NCBI RefSeq assembly: GCF_003264115.1 | Contig: NZ_CP021912.1 | Location: 1,967,001 to 2,031,000 of the forward strand | Length of the DNA stretch: 64,000 nucleotides | Direction of reading: 5' to 3' | DNA from: Erythrobacter sp. KY5 | GTDB taxonomy: Bacteria; Pseudomonadota; Alphaproteobacteria; Sphingomonadales; Sphingomonadaceae | In this document: piece by piece, positions 45,773-56,981 of the stretch | Layout of the letters: each line of letters opens with the position of its first letter | How positions within the stretch are numbered: position 1 is the stretch's first letter | Notes under the pieces: generated by a model | Database searches by the model: none | What the model was told of the DNA's origin: nothing | What the model saw: the letters and a program-made list of their open reading frames with translations, nothing else | Program-made: the position numbers and the translations under genes

Positions 45773-46483
45773 ATGTTCAAGAAAACCCTCGGCTCGCTTG
45801 CCGCTATCGCAATTCTTTCGGCCTCGACTGCCGCCATCGCGCAGGAAGTTGACGAGGCGCTCAAGGATAATCGCGACGAAGGCGCTGTCGCAGAAGAAGT
45901 CGACTCGCGTACCTTTCCGCCGGTCGAGTTCGACGCGAGCGTAAAACCCGACAATGTCTGGGTGCTCGACCTGTCGAATGGCGAGCGGGTGAAGATCCGC
46001 CTCATGGAAGAATGGGCGCCCAAGCATGTCGAGCGCATCAAGACACTGACCAAGGAAGGATTTTACGATGGCGTGGTGTTCCACCGCGTTATCGATGGCT
46101 TCATGGCGCAGGGCGGTGACCCTACCGGCACGGGGCAGGGTGGCTCCCAGCTTCCCGACCTTGAGGAAGAGTTCAATCCCATGCCGCATGTTCGCGGAAC
46201 CCTGTCGATGGCGCGCGCTTCTGACGACAACAGCGCGAACAGCCAGTTCTTCATCGTTTTCTATCCGCGTTTCAGCCTCGACAAGCGCTACACCAATCTT
46301 GGCCGCGTGATCGAAAACATGAAAGCCGTCGACGACATCAATCTTGGCGAACCGCCGCAGAACCCGACGCGCATCCTGCAGGCATCACTGGCGAGCGATA
46401 ACAAGCCGCGCGTCACGGCGGCACCAGCGCCGCAGCCGGAACAGGATATCACGGCGGACCTGCTCAACGCCCCGCTCCAGTAA
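45773..46483 (+). CDS. Exported cyclophilin-type peptidyl-prolyl isomerase
   Basis: A 236-aa protein with a signal peptide (about residues 1-23, SASTAAIA cleavage region), so it is probably periplasmic. The cyclophilin core has VVFHRVIDGFMAQGGDPTGTG and GTLSMARASDDNSANSQFFI. The catalytic arginine lies in FHRVI. I prefer the ATG at 45773, with AAGG seven bases upstream, over the GTG at 45761. The extra N-terminal stretch after the signal is acidic. Confidence 0.9.
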   Translation: MFKKTLGSLAAIAILSASTAAIAQEVDEALKDNRDEGAVAEEVDSRTFPPVEFDASVKPDNVWVLDLSNGERVKIRLMEEWAPKHVERIKTLTKEGFYDGVVFHRVIDGFMAQGGDPTGTGQGGSQLPDLEEEFNPMPHVRGTLSMARASDDNSANSQFFIVFYPRFSLDKRYTNLGRVIENMKAVDDINLGEPPQNPTRILQASLASDNKPRVTAAPAPQPEQDITADLLNAPLQ

Positions 46484-46576
46484 GGGCGCAACGATCTGGG
46501 TTATTCCCATTACCATGCGGCCTACGCCGCGCGCAGGGTTTACCAACCATAAGCTAAGCGACTATGGGCGCGGGCC

Positions 46577-47614
46577 ATGCGCGTTGACCTGTTTGACTTC
46601 GAGCTTCCCCGGGAAAGAATAGCCCTCAGACCCGTGCGTCCGCGCGATGCTGCGCGCATGCTCTTGGTGCAGGGGGCGCAAGGCCCTCTTTGCGATCACG
46701 GCGTTTCAGATCTGCCAGACCTGCTTCAGCCGGGCGACGTGCTCGTCTTTAACGACACACGGGTGATACCCGCGCAGCTAGAAGGTCGGCGTGCGGGGGG
46801 AGATGCCAAGATCGGTGCGACCCTGCACAAGCGCATCGACCTTCGCCGATGGCAAGCCTTCATCCGCAACGCGAAGCGCGTGAAAGAGGGCGACCAACTG
46901 GTCTTTGGGGGCGGTGTCACCGTTATTGCTGAACAGCGTCACGGCGATGGCTCGATGACGCTCCTGTTCGAGGGTGCCGAGCCGGTGGAAGTCTTGCTCG
47001 ACCGGGCCGGGACTATGCCGCTCCCGCCCTATATCGCCCAGCGACGCGGGGTCGATGACCAGGACCAGCGCGACTACCAGACGATGTTCGCGGCAGAGGA
47101 TGGCGCGGTCGCAGCGCCTACGGCAAGCCTTCATTTCACGACAAAACTGGTTTCCGCGCTCGACAATGCGGGGATCAAGCGGGAGATGCTGACGCTACAC
47201 GTTGGCGCGGGCACGTTTCTGCCGGTCAAGGCGGATGACACCGAAGATCACAAGATGCACTCCGAATTCGGGCGCATCAACGCCGGTACGGCTTCGCGCA
47301 TCAATGCAGCGCGCGCGGCAGGTGGCCGGGTAATCGCTGTCGGAACGACTTCGTTGCGGCTTCTCGAAAGTGCAGCGGGCGAAGATGGCAAGTTGCGCGA
47401 ATTTGCCGGTGACACGGACATTTTCATCACGCCGGGTTACAAGTTTCGCGTGGTCGACGGATTGATGACCAACTTTCATCTGCCGAAGTCCACTTTGATG
47501 ATGCTTGTCAGCGCGCTCATGGGGCGCGAGCGTATGATGGAGGCGTACGAGCACGCGATCCGACAAAACTATCGTTTCTACTCGTATGGAGATTCTTCGC
47601 TGCTTCTACCTTGA
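46577..47614 (+). CDS. queA: QueA, S-adenosylmethionine:tRNA ribosyltransferase-isomerase
   Basis: Transfers the ribosyl part of SAM to preQ1 in tRNA, making epoxyqueuosine; 345 aa. Characteristic segments are [55 protein letters not shown] [15 protein letters not shown], and the [31 protein letters not shown] block. It shares the queuosine pathway with tgt, 2.6 kb downstream, with an ABC exporter and a porin-like gene between. Confidence 0.95.
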   Translation: MRVDLFDFELPRERIALRPVRPRDAARMLLVQGAQGPLCDHGVSDLPDLLQPGDVLVFNDTRVIPAQLEGRRAGGDAKIGATLHKRIDLRRWQAFIRNAKRVKEGDQLVFGGGVTVIAEQRHGDGSMTLLFEGAEPVEVLLDRAGTMPLPPYIAQRRGVDDQDQRDYQTMFAAEDGAVAAPTASLHFTTKLVSALDNAGIKREMLTLHVGAGTFLPVKADDTEDHKMHSEFGRINAGTASRINAARAAGGRVIAVGTTSLRLLESAAGEDGKLREFAGDTDIFITPGYKFRVVDGLMTNFHLPKSTLMMLVSALMGRERMMEAYEHAIRQNYRFYSYGDSSLLLP

Positions 47615-47666
47615 GAGAGGGGCCAGCGTGCTTGCAATCGCGGCGTGCTGTGCCACATCGCGCATG

Positions 47667-48614
47667 ATGAGCGAAACAATCCTTGAGATCAGCGGCCTTA
47701 CCAAGGTCTATGCGGGCGGCACCAAAGCGCTCGACAATGTCGACCTGTCGATCCGCAAAGGAGAGATTTTCGCACTGCTCGGCCCCAACGGGGCGGGAAA
47801 GACGACGCTTATCGGGTCGGTCTGCGGCATCGTGCGGCCAAGCAGCGGAACGATCACGGCGTTCGGGCATGACCTTTCGAACGATTGGCGCAAGGCCCGT
47901 GCGCGTATCGGCCTAGTCCCTCAAGAGCTGTCGACCGACATGTTCGAAACGGTCTGGCGGGCGGTGTCCTATTCGCGCGGCCTTTTCGGCCATCCTCCAG
48001 ACAAGGCGAGGATCGAGGAAGTGCTCCGTTCACTTTCGCTTTGGGAGAAGAAGGACAGCCAGATCCGTGAGTTGTCCGGCGGAATGAAGCGCCGCGTTCT
48101 CATCGCCAAGGCGCTGGCGCATGAACCTGAACTCCTGTTTCTGGACGAACCAACCGCTGGCGTCGACGTGGAGCTGCGCAAAGGCATGTGGGAGCAGATT
48201 GCGGCTCTGCGCGAACGCGGTACGACAATCATCCTCACCACTCATTACATCGAGGAAGCCGAATTGATGGCCGACCGGGTTGGCATCATCCGCGGCGGTA
48301 AGATCCTGATGGTCGATGACAAGGCGGCGATGATGCAGCGCATGGGAACAACCGAGGCCGTGTTCAAACTCGCAGAGCCTCTGTCCCAATTGCCGGACAG
48401 TATCGCGCGTTTTTCTGTGTTGCTCACCGAAGATGGGCGGGAGATTTGTTATCGCGGCGGCGATGGATCGGGCAGCGGAAGCGAGGAAGTCGCAGCACTT
48501 ACAAAGGCCTTGATCGCAGCGGGAATCGATTATCGCGGGATCGACATCCACGATTCCTCGCTCGAAGACATCTTCGTCGATCTTGTCTCCGCGCGGGAAG
48601 AGGAGGCGGCGTGA
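47667..48614 (+). CDS. ABC transporter ATP-binding protein (ABC-2 exporter type)
   Basis: A 315-aa ATPase. Walker A is GPNGAGKTT, the signature is LSGGMKRR, Walker B is [12 protein letters not shown], and the switch histidine is in [11 protein letters not shown]. An extra C-terminal domain of about 80 residues follows. The ATG at 47667 gives the family start (an adjacent ATG lies at 47664); the open frame back into queA is not conserved. It overlaps the permease gene by one base (TGATG). Confidence 0.9.
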   Translation: MSETILEISGLTKVYAGGTKALDNVDLSIRKGEIFALLGPNGAGKTTLIGSVCGIVRPSSGTITAFGHDLSNDWRKARARIGLVPQELSTDMFETVWRAVSYSRGLFGHPPDKARIEEVLRSLSLWEKKDSQIRELSGGMKRRVLIAKALAHEPELLFLDEPTAGVDVELRKGMWEQIAALRERGTTIILTTHYIEEAELMADRVGIIRGGKILMVDDKAAMMQRMGTTEAVFKLAEPLSQLPDSIARFSVLLTEDGREICYRGGDGSGSGSEEVAALTKALIAAGIDYRGIDIHDSSLEDIFVDLVSAREEEAA

Positions 48615-49381
48615 TGGCCTTCAACATTCGCGGCGCATGGTCGATCTATCAACGCGAGCTCATGCGCGCGCTTCGCACCGCCTTTCAGTCGATCCTTTCG
48701 CCGGTACTGACCACCTCGCTCTATTTCGTGGTGTTCGGGACAGTGATCGGCGGACGCATGGAACCGGTCGACGGGGTCGCGTATGGCGCTTTCATCATTC
48801 CGGGCTTGCTGATGTTGACCCTTCTGGGCGAGACCACCAGCAACTCGTCATTCGGTATCTACATGCCGCGCTTCACCGGAACCATTTACGAGCTTCTCTC
48901 CGCCCCTGTGGGCGTTGCGGAAACGTTGATCGGTTTCGTTGGGGCAGCAGCGACCAAGGGATTGATCCTTGCCGCGATTATCCTCGGCACGGCCACCCTG
49001 TTCGTCGATTATGAGATCAAATATCCGCTCGCCGCGATTGGATATATCATGCTGGTCGCTGCGAGCTTTTCGCTGTTCGGATTCATTCTCGGCATCTGGG
49101 CCGATAGCTTCGAAAAGCTCGGGATCATACCGCTACTGATCCTGACGCCGCTCACCTTTTTGGGGGGCACGTTCTACTCAATCGACGATCTGCCGGGGAT
49201 ATGGTCGACCATTGCCTACGCGAACCCCATCGCGTTTCTCGTCAGTGGCCTGCGCTGGACGTTCTATGGCACTTCTGATGTCTCGATCTGGGTATCGCTA
49301 AGCCTTACGCTTGGCTTCCTCGCATTGTGCACCGGGATCATTGCATTCATCTTCAAGACCGGTTGGCGGCTTCGTGAATGA
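48614..49381 (+). CDS. ABC-2 type transporter permease
   Basis: A 255-aa permease with six predicted membrane segments. RGAWSIYQRELMRALRTAFQSILSPVLTTSLYFVVFG is the typical ABC-2 start, and PLTFLGGTFYSIDDLPG with YANPIAFLVSGLRW is the conserved C-terminal signature. It partners the ATPase immediately upstream. The exported compound is unknown; related exporters move polysaccharides, lipids or drugs. Confidence 0.9.
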   Translation: MAFNIRGAWSIYQRELMRALRTAFQSILSPVLTTSLYFVVFGTVIGGRMEPVDGVAYGAFIIPGLLMLTLLGETTSNSSFGIYMPRFTGTIYELLSAPVGVAETLIGFVGAAATKGLILAAIILGTATLFVDYEIKYPLAAIGYIMLVAASFSLFGFILGIWADSFEKLGIIPLLILTPLTFLGGTFYSIDDLPGIWSTIAYANPIAFLVSGLRWTFYGTSDVSIWVSLSLTLGFLALCTGIIAFIFKTGWRLRE

Positions 49382-49531
49382 GCATGGTGTGTTGCTGTGG
49401 CACCACACTTTCGTCAAATCGCTAGTGATACCCAGCCCGAAGGCGTCATATTCACTCGCGCGACAGAAATCCGATCCTAGTTCCTGAGTTGTCGCCCGAC
49501 CCCCGTGAGCGACTTCAAAAGGAATAGAACA

Positions 49532-50065
49532 ATGAAAAAACTGGCATATTGCGCGATTGCAGCTGCCTTCATGGCCACCCCCGGCGTTGTCTTCGCACAG
49601 GCTGAGGCGGCTGAGCCCTATGTGGGTCTCTCGGCAGGCTATCACGATCTCGGAGCCGACGATGACGACACGTTCGACATCGACGACACCGGTGCAATCT
49701 TCGGCGTTGTTGCCGGCGTCGACTTCCCCATCGGCCAGCAGGTCTTTGCAGGCGTCGAAGGCAACTACCACTTCGGCACCGACGCCATCGATTCCGAATA
49801 CGGCGTTGCCGCCCGCCTCGGCATTCGCACTGGCGAGAATTCCAAGATTTTCGTGCGCGGCGGATATCAGGAAGTCGATCTTGACCTTGAAGCCATCCTC
49901 GACACCGAACTCCCCGACGGTTTCGAAGACAGCGACGGTGATTATCTCGTCGGCGTAGGCGGCGAATTCGGCTTTGGCGGCAGCAATGCGAGCATCCGTG
50001 TTGGCGTCGACACCATAGCGTTCGATTCCGTGCGCGGCACTGTTGGGGTCGTCTTCGGCTTCTGA
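49532..50065 (+). CDS. Outer-membrane beta-barrel protein
   Basis: A 177-aa protein with a signal peptide (cleavage after VVFAQA, about residue 24). The mature part alternates polar and hydrophobic residues (YVGLSAGYHDLG, VFAGVEGNYHFG, IFVRGGYQEVDLDL) as in an eight-stranded OmpW/OmpX-like barrel and ends in phenylalanine (GVVFGF), the usual assembly signal. AAGGA eight bases before the ATG at 49532 fixes the start. A strong terminator follows. Confidence 0.82.
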   Translation: MKKLAYCAIAAAFMATPGVVFAQAEAAEPYVGLSAGYHDLGADDDDTFDIDDTGAIFGVVAGVDFPIGQQVFAGVEGNYHFGTDAIDSEYGVAARLGIRTGENSKIFVRGGYQEVDLDLEAILDTELPDGFEDSDGDYLVGVGGEFGFGGSNASIRVGVDTIAFDSVRGTVGVVFGF

Positions 50066-50085
50066 TCGCGACAGCAATTCAATCC

Positions 50086-50120
50086 AAGGCCCGGCGATGC
50101 AACCCATCGCCGGGCCTTTT
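50086..50120 (+). terminator. Rho-independent terminator after the outer-membrane protein gene
   Basis: AAGGCCCGGCGATG (50086-50099) pairs perfectly with CATCGCCGGGCCTT (50105-50118) around a five-base loop, with two further Ts after the stem's own TT. The stem is perfectly symmetrical and could act in both directions. Confidence 0.9.
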
Positions 50121-50152
50121 CGTTTCGAAAGGCGCGCGGTGTTTCGTGGTGA

Positions 50153-51313
<1,161 letters not shown>

Positions 51314-51383
51314 TCCGGCAGGCGTTTGACTTGCCACGCACGCAATGTATTCTCTTTGTCGTCGCAGAGGGGATCATAACTTC

Positions 51384-53405
51384 ATGAAAACGTGGAATTG
51401 TCGCGTCATGGGTGCCATGGCGCTGGCAGCATTGGCATTTGTGCCCGGAACCGGAACGGCGGTCGCACAGGGGCAATCCGAAGATAGCGCTGAAAAACTG
51501 GCCGAGCGATTTGGCACGCGTTCTTCCGTGCTCGATGTGAGCCTATCGCCTTCGGGCTCGAAGCTCGCCTGGATTGCGCCGGGAGCCAATCACACAGAGG
51601 TGCTCAACGTCTTCGACCTCGATGGTGACGGCGGCATCAAGCAGATCGCATCAAATTCAGAAAGAATCGGCGATCTTGAATATTGTGAATGGGCAACAGA
51701 CACGCGTCTGATCTGCGAAGTCGTGGGGATGACGCGAACCGCCGACAATGTTCTCATCCCTTTCAGCCGCATGTTCGCGATCAATTCTGACGGTTCCGAT
51801 CCCCTCGCAATGAACCGCCGCCAGAGATCGCGCGCGCTGGGTTTCAATCAGTATGGCGGCGATGTGGTTGCCCTTGATGTGGCGGGTGAAGAGGGAGAGA
51901 TCCTCATTACCCGCAATTACATACCCGAACGCCAGCTCGGCACGCGAATGGCCAATCAGAAAGACGGGTTGGGCGTTGACCGCTTCGACGTGGTCGACGG
52001 CAAGCGAAAGCCGGCAGAAGCGCCTGATGAACGGGCGACATCGTACCTTGCCGATGAGAACGGTGCCTTGCGTCTCAAGGTTCGCTCGCTTGTTGATGGG
52101 ACGGGCTTACTCACCGGGGAACGGGTCTTCATGGTGCGCGCGCCCGACGAATCGGGTTGGAGCAGGCTCGGCGATGTTACCTTGGATGGCCAGACCATTT
52201 CCGGCTTTTCTCCGGTGGCCGTCGATGCGCGAAGCAACACCGTCTTCGCCTATATCAATGTCGACGGATATCGGTCCGTGATCCAGATCCCGCTCGATGG
52301 CAGCGGAACGGCAAAGCTTGTGGCGGGCCGCGACGATGTCGATGTCGATCGCCTCATCCGCATTGGACGCCAGCGCCGCGTTGTCGGTGTAAGCTATGCG
52401 ACTGAAAAGCGTTCGGTTGAATATTTCGACGAAGAGCTCGCATCTCTCGCAGTTGGCCTTGGCAATGCGCTTCCAAATCAACCTCTGATCAACATTGCCG
52501 GAGCGAACACGGACGAAAGCCGTCTTCTGATCATCGCTTCGTCCGATACCGATCCCGGCACCGTGTATCTCTATGACAAAGGGACGCGGCAGCTGGAGGT
52601 GCTTCTCGCCATGCGAGACTTCCTGGTCGATCACCCGATGGGTTCGATGAAGCCGATCAGCTATCCGGCAAAGGACGGCACCGAGATTCCCGGATACCTC
52701 ACCCTGCCTGCAGGGTCAGAGGGTGAGAACCTACCGGCAATCGTCCTGCCACACGGCGGACCGGCTGCGCGCGATTTCTGGGGTTTTGACTGGCTGGTCC
52801 AGTTCTTCACCGCACGCGGCTATGCGGTCATGCAGCCCAATTACCGCGGGTCTTCGGGCTATGGCGAAGCCTGGTTTGGCCGGAACGGTTATCAAGCCTG
52901 GGACGTAGCGATTGGGGATGTGAATGACGCCGGACGATGGATGGTGTCGCAGGGGATTGCCGATCCGGAGAAGCTTGCCATCGTTGGTTGGTCCTACGGC
53001 GGGTATGCAGCGCTACTGTCGCAGGTTACAGCGCCCGACCTGTTCAAGGCGGTCGTGGCTGTTGCGCCTGTAACGGACCTTGAGTTTCTGCGCGATGACG
53101 CGCGCAACTACACCAACTTCCGTTTCCGCGATCGACAGCTTGGCACAGGTCCCCACATCGCAGCCGGCAGCCCACGCCGCCACGCAACCCGCTTCTCTGC
53201 CCCGGTCGCGCTGTTTCACGGTGACCTGGACCTCAATGTAAGCGTTCGTCATTCGCGCTCGATGGCTGATGCTCTGAGGGACGAGGGCAAGCAAGTTCAG
53301 TATGTCGAGTTTGAGGAGCTCCAGCATGACCTCGGGGACAACAAGGCGCGAAGCGAGATGCTGGCTTCAATCGACGAATTTCTGACCGACGCACTGTCTC
53401 GCTGA
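51384..53405 (+). CDS. Exported S9-family (prolyl oligopeptidase-like) peptidase
   Basis: A 673-aa protein with a signal peptide (MALAALAFVPGTGTAVAQ region). A beta-propeller-like N-terminal part starts VLDVSLSPSGSKLAWIAPG. The C-terminal alpha/beta hydrolase has the nucleophile S537 (GWSYGGYAAL), a likely aspartate in FHGDLDLNV and a histidine in ELQHDLGD. HGGPAARDFWGFDWLVQFFTARGYAVMQPNYRGSSGYG is typical of dipeptidyl/acylaminoacyl peptidases. The ATG at 51384 is preferred because it starts the signal peptide; 51345 adds a non-signal stretch. Confidence 0.9.
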   Translation: MKTWNCRVMGAMALAALAFVPGTGTAVAQGQSEDSAEKLAERFGTRSSVLDVSLSPSGSKLAWIAPGANHTEVLNVFDLDGDGGIKQIASNSERIGDLEYCEWATDTRLICEVVGMTRTADNVLIPFSRMFAINSDGSDPLAMNRRQRSRALGFNQYGGDVVALDVAGEEGEILITRNYIPERQLGTRMANQKDGLGVDRFDVVDGKRKPAEAPDERATSYLADENGALRLKVRSLVDGTGLLTGERVFMVRAPDESGWSRLGDVTLDGQTISGFSPVAVDARSNTVFAYINVDGYRSVIQIPLDGSGTAKLVAGRDDVDVDRLIRIGRQRRVVGVSYATEKRSVEYFDEELASLAVGLGNALPNQPLINIAGANTDESRLLIIASSDTDPGTVYLYDKGTRQLEVLLAMRDFLVDHPMGSMKPISYPAKDGTEIPGYLTLPAGSEGENLPAIVLPHGGPAARDFWGFDWLVQFFTARGYAVMQPNYRGSSGYGEAWFGRNGYQAWDVAIGDVNDAGRWMVSQGIADPEKLAIVGWSYGGYAALLSQVTAPDLFKAVVAVAPVTDLEFLRDDARNYTNFRFRDRQLGTGPHIAAGSPRRHATRFSAPVALFHGDLDLNVSVRHSRSMADALRDEGKQVQYVEFEELQHDLGDNKARSEMLASIDEFLTDALSR

Positions 53406-53461
53406 AACTTTGCCTCGGCGACCTCTCGACAAACGCGTTGCTTCGGGCCAATGGCGCTTGC

Positions 53462-53776
53462 ATGAGTGATTTCACTGCAAAACTGCCCGATGATTGCGAA
53501 ACGATGGTCGATGTCCGCGAGGGCGTCGATGCGACCGATCGCGCGCTGGTCGAGTTGCTGGATCGCCGGTTCGGCTACATGCGCGCGGCCGCGCGGATCA
53601 AGCCGACGCGCGATGACGTGCGTGATGAGGAGCGCAAGGCCAGCGTCATCAACGCAGCCGTCGCCGACGCCGAGACGCGCGGAATTCCAGGCAATGTGAT
53701 CGCCGATATCTGGGAGCGGCTAGTCGAAGGGTCGATCGCGTACGAATTCGTCGAATGGGATCGCACCCGCGACTAA
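53462..53776 (+). CDS. Monofunctional chorismate mutase (AroQ class)
   Basis: A 104-aa all-helical protein converting chorismate to prephenate, or PchB-like. It reads VREGVDATDRALVELLDRRFGYMRAAARIK, with the active-site arginines and lysine, and ends IADIWERLVEGSIAYEFVEWD. The ATG at 53462 follows the end of the peptidase gene by 56 bases. Its stop overlaps the convergent oxidoreductase gene by four bases. Confidence 0.88.
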   Translation: MSDFTAKLPDDCETMVDVREGVDATDRALVELLDRRFGYMRAAARIKPTRDDVRDEERKASVINAAVADAETRGIPGNVIADIWERLVEGSIAYEFVEWDRTRD

Positions 53777-54408
53777 GCCTTTGTGCGATTGAGGAAACGC
53801 TCAAGCCGAGCTTCCTTCTTGTCCGGATTGGTCTGGCGGATCGTACGCGCAAGCTTTTCGATTTTCGCTGCCCACTTGTCAGCATGCTTTTCCGCGCCGC
53901 CAAATTTCACTTGTCCTAACGGCAAGATACGGACCGGCTTCATTCCGCAAAACTCAAGCACCTGCTTTTTCCAGCGGTGGATGATTGAATTGCCGTAAAG
54001 CAGCCGCAGGGCGAAGGGCGGCGTATCCATTGTGATGATTACGTCAGCTGAACGACCTGCCATGTTGCGGTCCCACCACGTGTCATTGTCGTGATAGCTA
54101 AAGGTGAATCCGGGCAACATGACCCTGTCGAGCAAACCTTTGAGAAGCGCAGGTTCCGCACCCCACCACATCGGAAAACAGAATACGACATGATCGCACG
54201 CGTCGAGGCGTTCGGCGAAGTGCGCAAGATCGGGCTCCCAGTTGGTTCGCTTGCGATAACCGTGCCTGAGGTTGGGATTGAATTCCATGTCACGCACGGC
54301 GATGCGGTGAATTTCGCAGTTCGCCGGTATAGCCGCTTGGTAGAGATCGAGGAGGTGCGAGCAGTAGCGGTCGGTATCGGGATGGCCGTCAACTAGCAGG
54401 ATGTTCAT
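53773..54408 (-). CDS. NAD(P)H-dependent oxidoreductase, quinone-reductase/flavodoxin-like fold
   Basis: A 211-aa protein of the NQO1/MdaB/KefF-like family. Strand 1 is MNILLVDGHPDTDRYCSHLLDLY, the flavin loop is VVFCFPMWWGAEPALLKGLLDRVMLPGFTF, and GNSIIHRWKKQVLEFCGM follows. The ATG at 54408 is chosen because it starts strand 1. The substrate is uncertain; quinone or small electrophile reduction is likely from the family. Confidence 0.85.
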   Translation of the reverse strand: MNILLVDGHPDTDRYCSHLLDLYQAAIPANCEIHRIAVRDMEFNPNLRHGYRKRTNWEPDLAHFAERLDACDHVVFCFPMWWGAEPALLKGLLDRVMLPGFTFSYHDNDTWWDRNMAGRSADVIITMDTPPFALRLLYGNSIIHRWKKQVLEFCGMKPVRILPLGQVKFGGAEKHADKWAAKIEKLARTIRQTNPDKKEARLERFLNRTKA

Positions 54409-54459
54409 TCGATGATCCCCTATCAGATTATCCCCGCTTGCCTCGCTTGACCGCAAATG

Positions 54460-54487
54460 AAAAGGGCAGCTCCCGAAGGAGCTGCCC
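54460..54487 (-). terminator. Terminator of rpsD
   Basis: On the minus strand GGGCAGCTCC pairs perfectly with GGAGCTGCCC around a TTCG tetraloop, followed by TTTTC. It lies 29 bases after the rpsD stop. Confidence 0.9.
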
Positions 54488-54515
54488 GTTTCCGTTGTCT
54501 ATGAGCTCGCGGCTA

Positions 54516-55130
54516 TTAGCGCGAGTAGAACTCGACCACGAGGTTCGGTTCCATGGTGACCGGGTAGGGCACTTCGTCGAGCTTCGGCACGCGGGTGAAC
54601 TGAACCTTGTCGTTGCCGTCGGGCGCGACATAGTCGGGAATTTCACGCTCAGGCAGGCTCTGCGCTTCGATGACGAGAGCCATTTCCTTGGCCTTGTTGC
54701 CGAGGCTGATGACGTCGCCAACATCGCAGCGACGCGATGCAATGTTGCACTTCACGCCGTTCACATAAATGTGGCCGTGCGAAACGATCTGACGTGCGGC
54801 GAAGATCGTCGGAGCGAACTTGGCACGGTACACGATCATGTCGAGGCGACGCTCAAGCAGGCCGATCAGGTTCTGGCCGGTGTCACCCTTCATGCGGGTG
54901 GCGTCCTTGTAGGTCGAGCGGAACTGCTTCTCGGTAACGTCGCCATAATAACCCTTGAGCTTCTGCTTGGCGCGCAGCTGCAGGCCGAAGTCGCTCATCT
55001 TACTCTTGCGACGCTGACCGTGCTGGCCGGGGCCGTAGGAACGCTTGTTTACGGGGCTGTTGGGGCGACCCCAGATGTTTTCACCCATCCGGCGGTCGAG
55101 TTTGTACTTGGCGCTCTTGCGCTTCGACAT
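54516..55130 (-). CDS. rpsD: RpsD, 30S ribosomal protein S4
   Basis: A 204-aa primary 16S-rRNA-binding protein. The start [21 protein letters not shown], the S4 RNA-binding domain ([32 protein letters not shown]) and the terminus VEFYSR are diagnostic. The ATG at 55130 has AAGGA seven bases upstream. It is monocistronic, with its own terminator. Confidence 0.97.
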   Translation of the reverse strand: MSKRKSAKYKLDRRMGENIWGRPNSPVNKRSYGPGQHGQRRKSKMSDFGLQLRAKQKLKGYYGDVTEKQFRSTYKDATRMKGDTGQNLIGLLERRLDMIVYRAKFAPTIFAARQIVSHGHIYVNGVKCNIASRRCDVGDVISLGNKAKEMALVIEAQSLPEREIPDYVAPDGNDKVQFTRVPKLDEVPYPVTMEPNLVVEFYSR

Positions 55131-55315
55131 AAGTCTTTCCTTCAATCTAGCTGGACCAACCGATTGCTGGCCATTCAACCCGGCATCGCTCCGTCAACCA
55201 TATCGGTTGGCGCGGCCACCGCTTCACCGGGGTGCGGGGCCAAAATGCGAAGGCGCGCCAATAGCATCATCGGCGCGCCAGTCAAGCTTTGTGAAGCGTC
55301 TAACTGCCGCGTCGA

Positions 55316-55633
55316 TCAGTTGCCAGAATTGAACCGGCGCCATTCGGCTTTGGTCATGCAGACACGGGTCGGGCGACGGCTCGCGGCATCGAGCCGGACC
55401 CGGCGGCAAATGCGCTCTGCCTCTTCAGGCTCTTCTTCGACCTGCGGCGCAGCCGGTGCGGGAGCAGGGGCGTCAGCGGGACTCGACTGAGCCGCTTCGT
55501 CAGCAGGTTCACTATCCTGTTGCTCAACCTGCGTTTCGGTTACGGTCGGTGCCGTTTCCTGAGCCGGCTCATCGGCAGATGCGGACGCGGCGAATACCAG
55601 CGCGACCGCGGCGAGCGGGAGGGTGAGCTTCAT
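55316..55633 (-). CDS. Small secreted hypothetical protein
   Basis: A protein of about 105 aa with a signal peptide (LTLPLAAVALVFAASASA) and an acidic Pro/Ala/Glu-rich middle. A basic C-terminus follows (ICRRVRLDAASRRPTRVCMTKAEWRRFN) with two cysteines that could form a disulfide. The C-terminal C-R-x(n)-R-x-C-M-T-x-x-x-W pattern recalls small exported proteins of sphingomonads. The first ATG at 55636 is an equally good start. The function is unknown. Confidence 0.65.
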   Translation of the reverse strand: MKLTLPLAAVALVFAASASADEPAQETAPTVTETQVEQQDSEPADEAAQSSPADAPAPAPAAPQVEEEPEEAERICRRVRLDAASRRPTRVCMTKAEWRRFNSGN

Positions 55634-55734
55634 CAAAATCTCATTGAAGTTTAGAGGGTTTGCAATGGCTAACCGCGCTCAGCTTGCTTGTCCACCGTCA
55701 TTCGGGGGATCGCTGGACGACACAAAGGGGCAAA

Positions 55735-56484
55735 TCACTCTGGGTCGCGGCGCGGGCGTTCAAGCGTGCTTAGAATGCCGCGCAATGTGCGCACTTCCAG
55801 ATGGTTCCAGCCGGGTTTGGTGAGCACGCTGCGCAACGTGCGCGCGGTTGCCTCTCTTCGGCTTTCGGGAAGGAAATAGCCGCGAGGATCGAGCAGCTTC
55901 TCAAAATGGCCGATCAATCCTTCCAGATCGTCCTGTGGGGCAGGGGGCAGGAGTTTGTCTTCGGCAGTGGGCTGGACGAGATCCCCCATGGGGTCCTCAA
56001 GTTCGCGGCCTATCCGGGACCACTCATATGCGCACAGGATGACCGCCTGCGCGAGGTTGAGAGAGCCGAACTCGGGATTGATCGGGACGGTCAGGATATG
56101 CCGGGCGAGCGCCACATCCTCCGTTTCAAGACCCGATGCCTCACGCCCAAACAGGATCGCATGGCGTCCGGGTTCAGCATGGACCAAACGTGCCGCCCCG
56201 TCCGCGCCCACGACCGGCTTGGTCACACCGCGCTTGCGCACGGTCGTAGCGTAGACATGCTCGCAATCTGCGACGGCTTCGGCGGTGCTTGAATAGATTT
56301 TGGCCTCGTCGAGCACGATGTCGGCACCCGCTGCTGCCGGGCCAGCCGAAGGGTTTGGCCAGCCATCACGCGGGTTCACGATGCGCATTTCGGTCAGCCC
56401 GAAGTTCAGCATCGCTCGAGCGGCTTTCCCGATATTCTCACCAAGCTGGGGGCGGACAAGTACGATGATAGGCTTGTTCGCCAT
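55735..56484 (-). CDS. TrmJ-like tRNA 2'-O-methyltransferase (SPOUT family)
   Basis: A 249-aa SpoU/TrmH-type RNA methyltransferase. The knot motifs are IVLVRPQLGENIGKAARAMLNFG, HAILFGREASGLETEDVALA and VPINPEFGSLNLAQAVILCAYEW. This fits TrmJ (Cm/Um32 in tRNA), with a helical C-terminal extension. It starts two bases after nrdR and is probably cotranscribed. Confidence 0.88.
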   Translation of the reverse strand: MANKPIIVLVRPQLGENIGKAARAMLNFGLTEMRIVNPRDGWPNPSAGPAAAGADIVLDEAKIYSSTAEAVADCEHVYATTVRKRGVTKPVVGADGAARLVHAEPGRHAILFGREASGLETEDVALARHILTVPINPEFGSLNLAQAVILCAYEWSRIGRELEDPMGDLVQPTAEDKLLPPAPQDDLEGLIGHFEKLLDPRGYFLPESRREATARTLRSVLTKPGWNHLEVRTLRGILSTLERPRRDPE

Positions 56485-56486
56485 GC

Positions 56487-56960
56487 TCAGTCTTTCGCTG
56501 CTTCCTGTACGGAGCTGGCGAATTCTTCGAAATCGCGAGCTTCGGAAAAGTCGCGATAGACGCTCGCGAAGCGGATGTAGGCGACCGAGTCGATCTGTTT
56601 CAGCCCTTCCATAACCATTTCACCGATGCGGGCAGAAGGTACTTCGGCTTCCCCGGCGGTTTCGACCTGACGCTGAATGCCGGACACAAGCTGGTCGATG
56701 CGTTCCTGCGATACATCACGTTTGCGACAGGCGAGCGCGACTGAGCGTTCGAGCTTGGAGCGGTCGAAAGCCTCTCGACGCTCCTCGCCCTTGTCGCCCG
56801 ACTTCACGATGGTGACTTCGCGCAGCTGCACGCGTTCGAAGGTGGTGAAACGGGCTCCACAAGATGAACATTGCCGGCGCCGCCTGATCGAGGTGTTGTC
56901 CTCGGTCGGGCGGCTGTCCTTCACCTGGGTATCTTCGTGGGCGCAGAACGGGCAGCGCAT
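56487..56960 (-). CDS. nrdR: NrdR, ribonucleotide reductase repressor
   Basis: A 157-aa regulator. The N-terminal zinc ribbon is [18 protein letters not shown] with [14 protein letters not shown], and an ATP-cone domain follows ([27 protein letters not shown] segment). It senses ATP/dATP and represses nrd genes. It lies between glyA (22 bases upstream) and trmJ; glyA-nrdR adjacency is common in alphaproteobacteria. Confidence 0.95.
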   Translation of the reverse strand: MRCPFCAHEDTQVKDSRPTEDNTSIRRRRQCSSCGARFTTFERVQLREVTIVKSGDKGEERREAFDRSKLERSVALACRKRDVSQERIDQLVSGIQRQVETAGEAEVPSARIGEMVMEGLKQIDSVAYIRFASVYRDFSEARDFEEFASSVQEAAKD

Positions 56961-56981
56961 GTCGGTTATGAACTCGCTTGA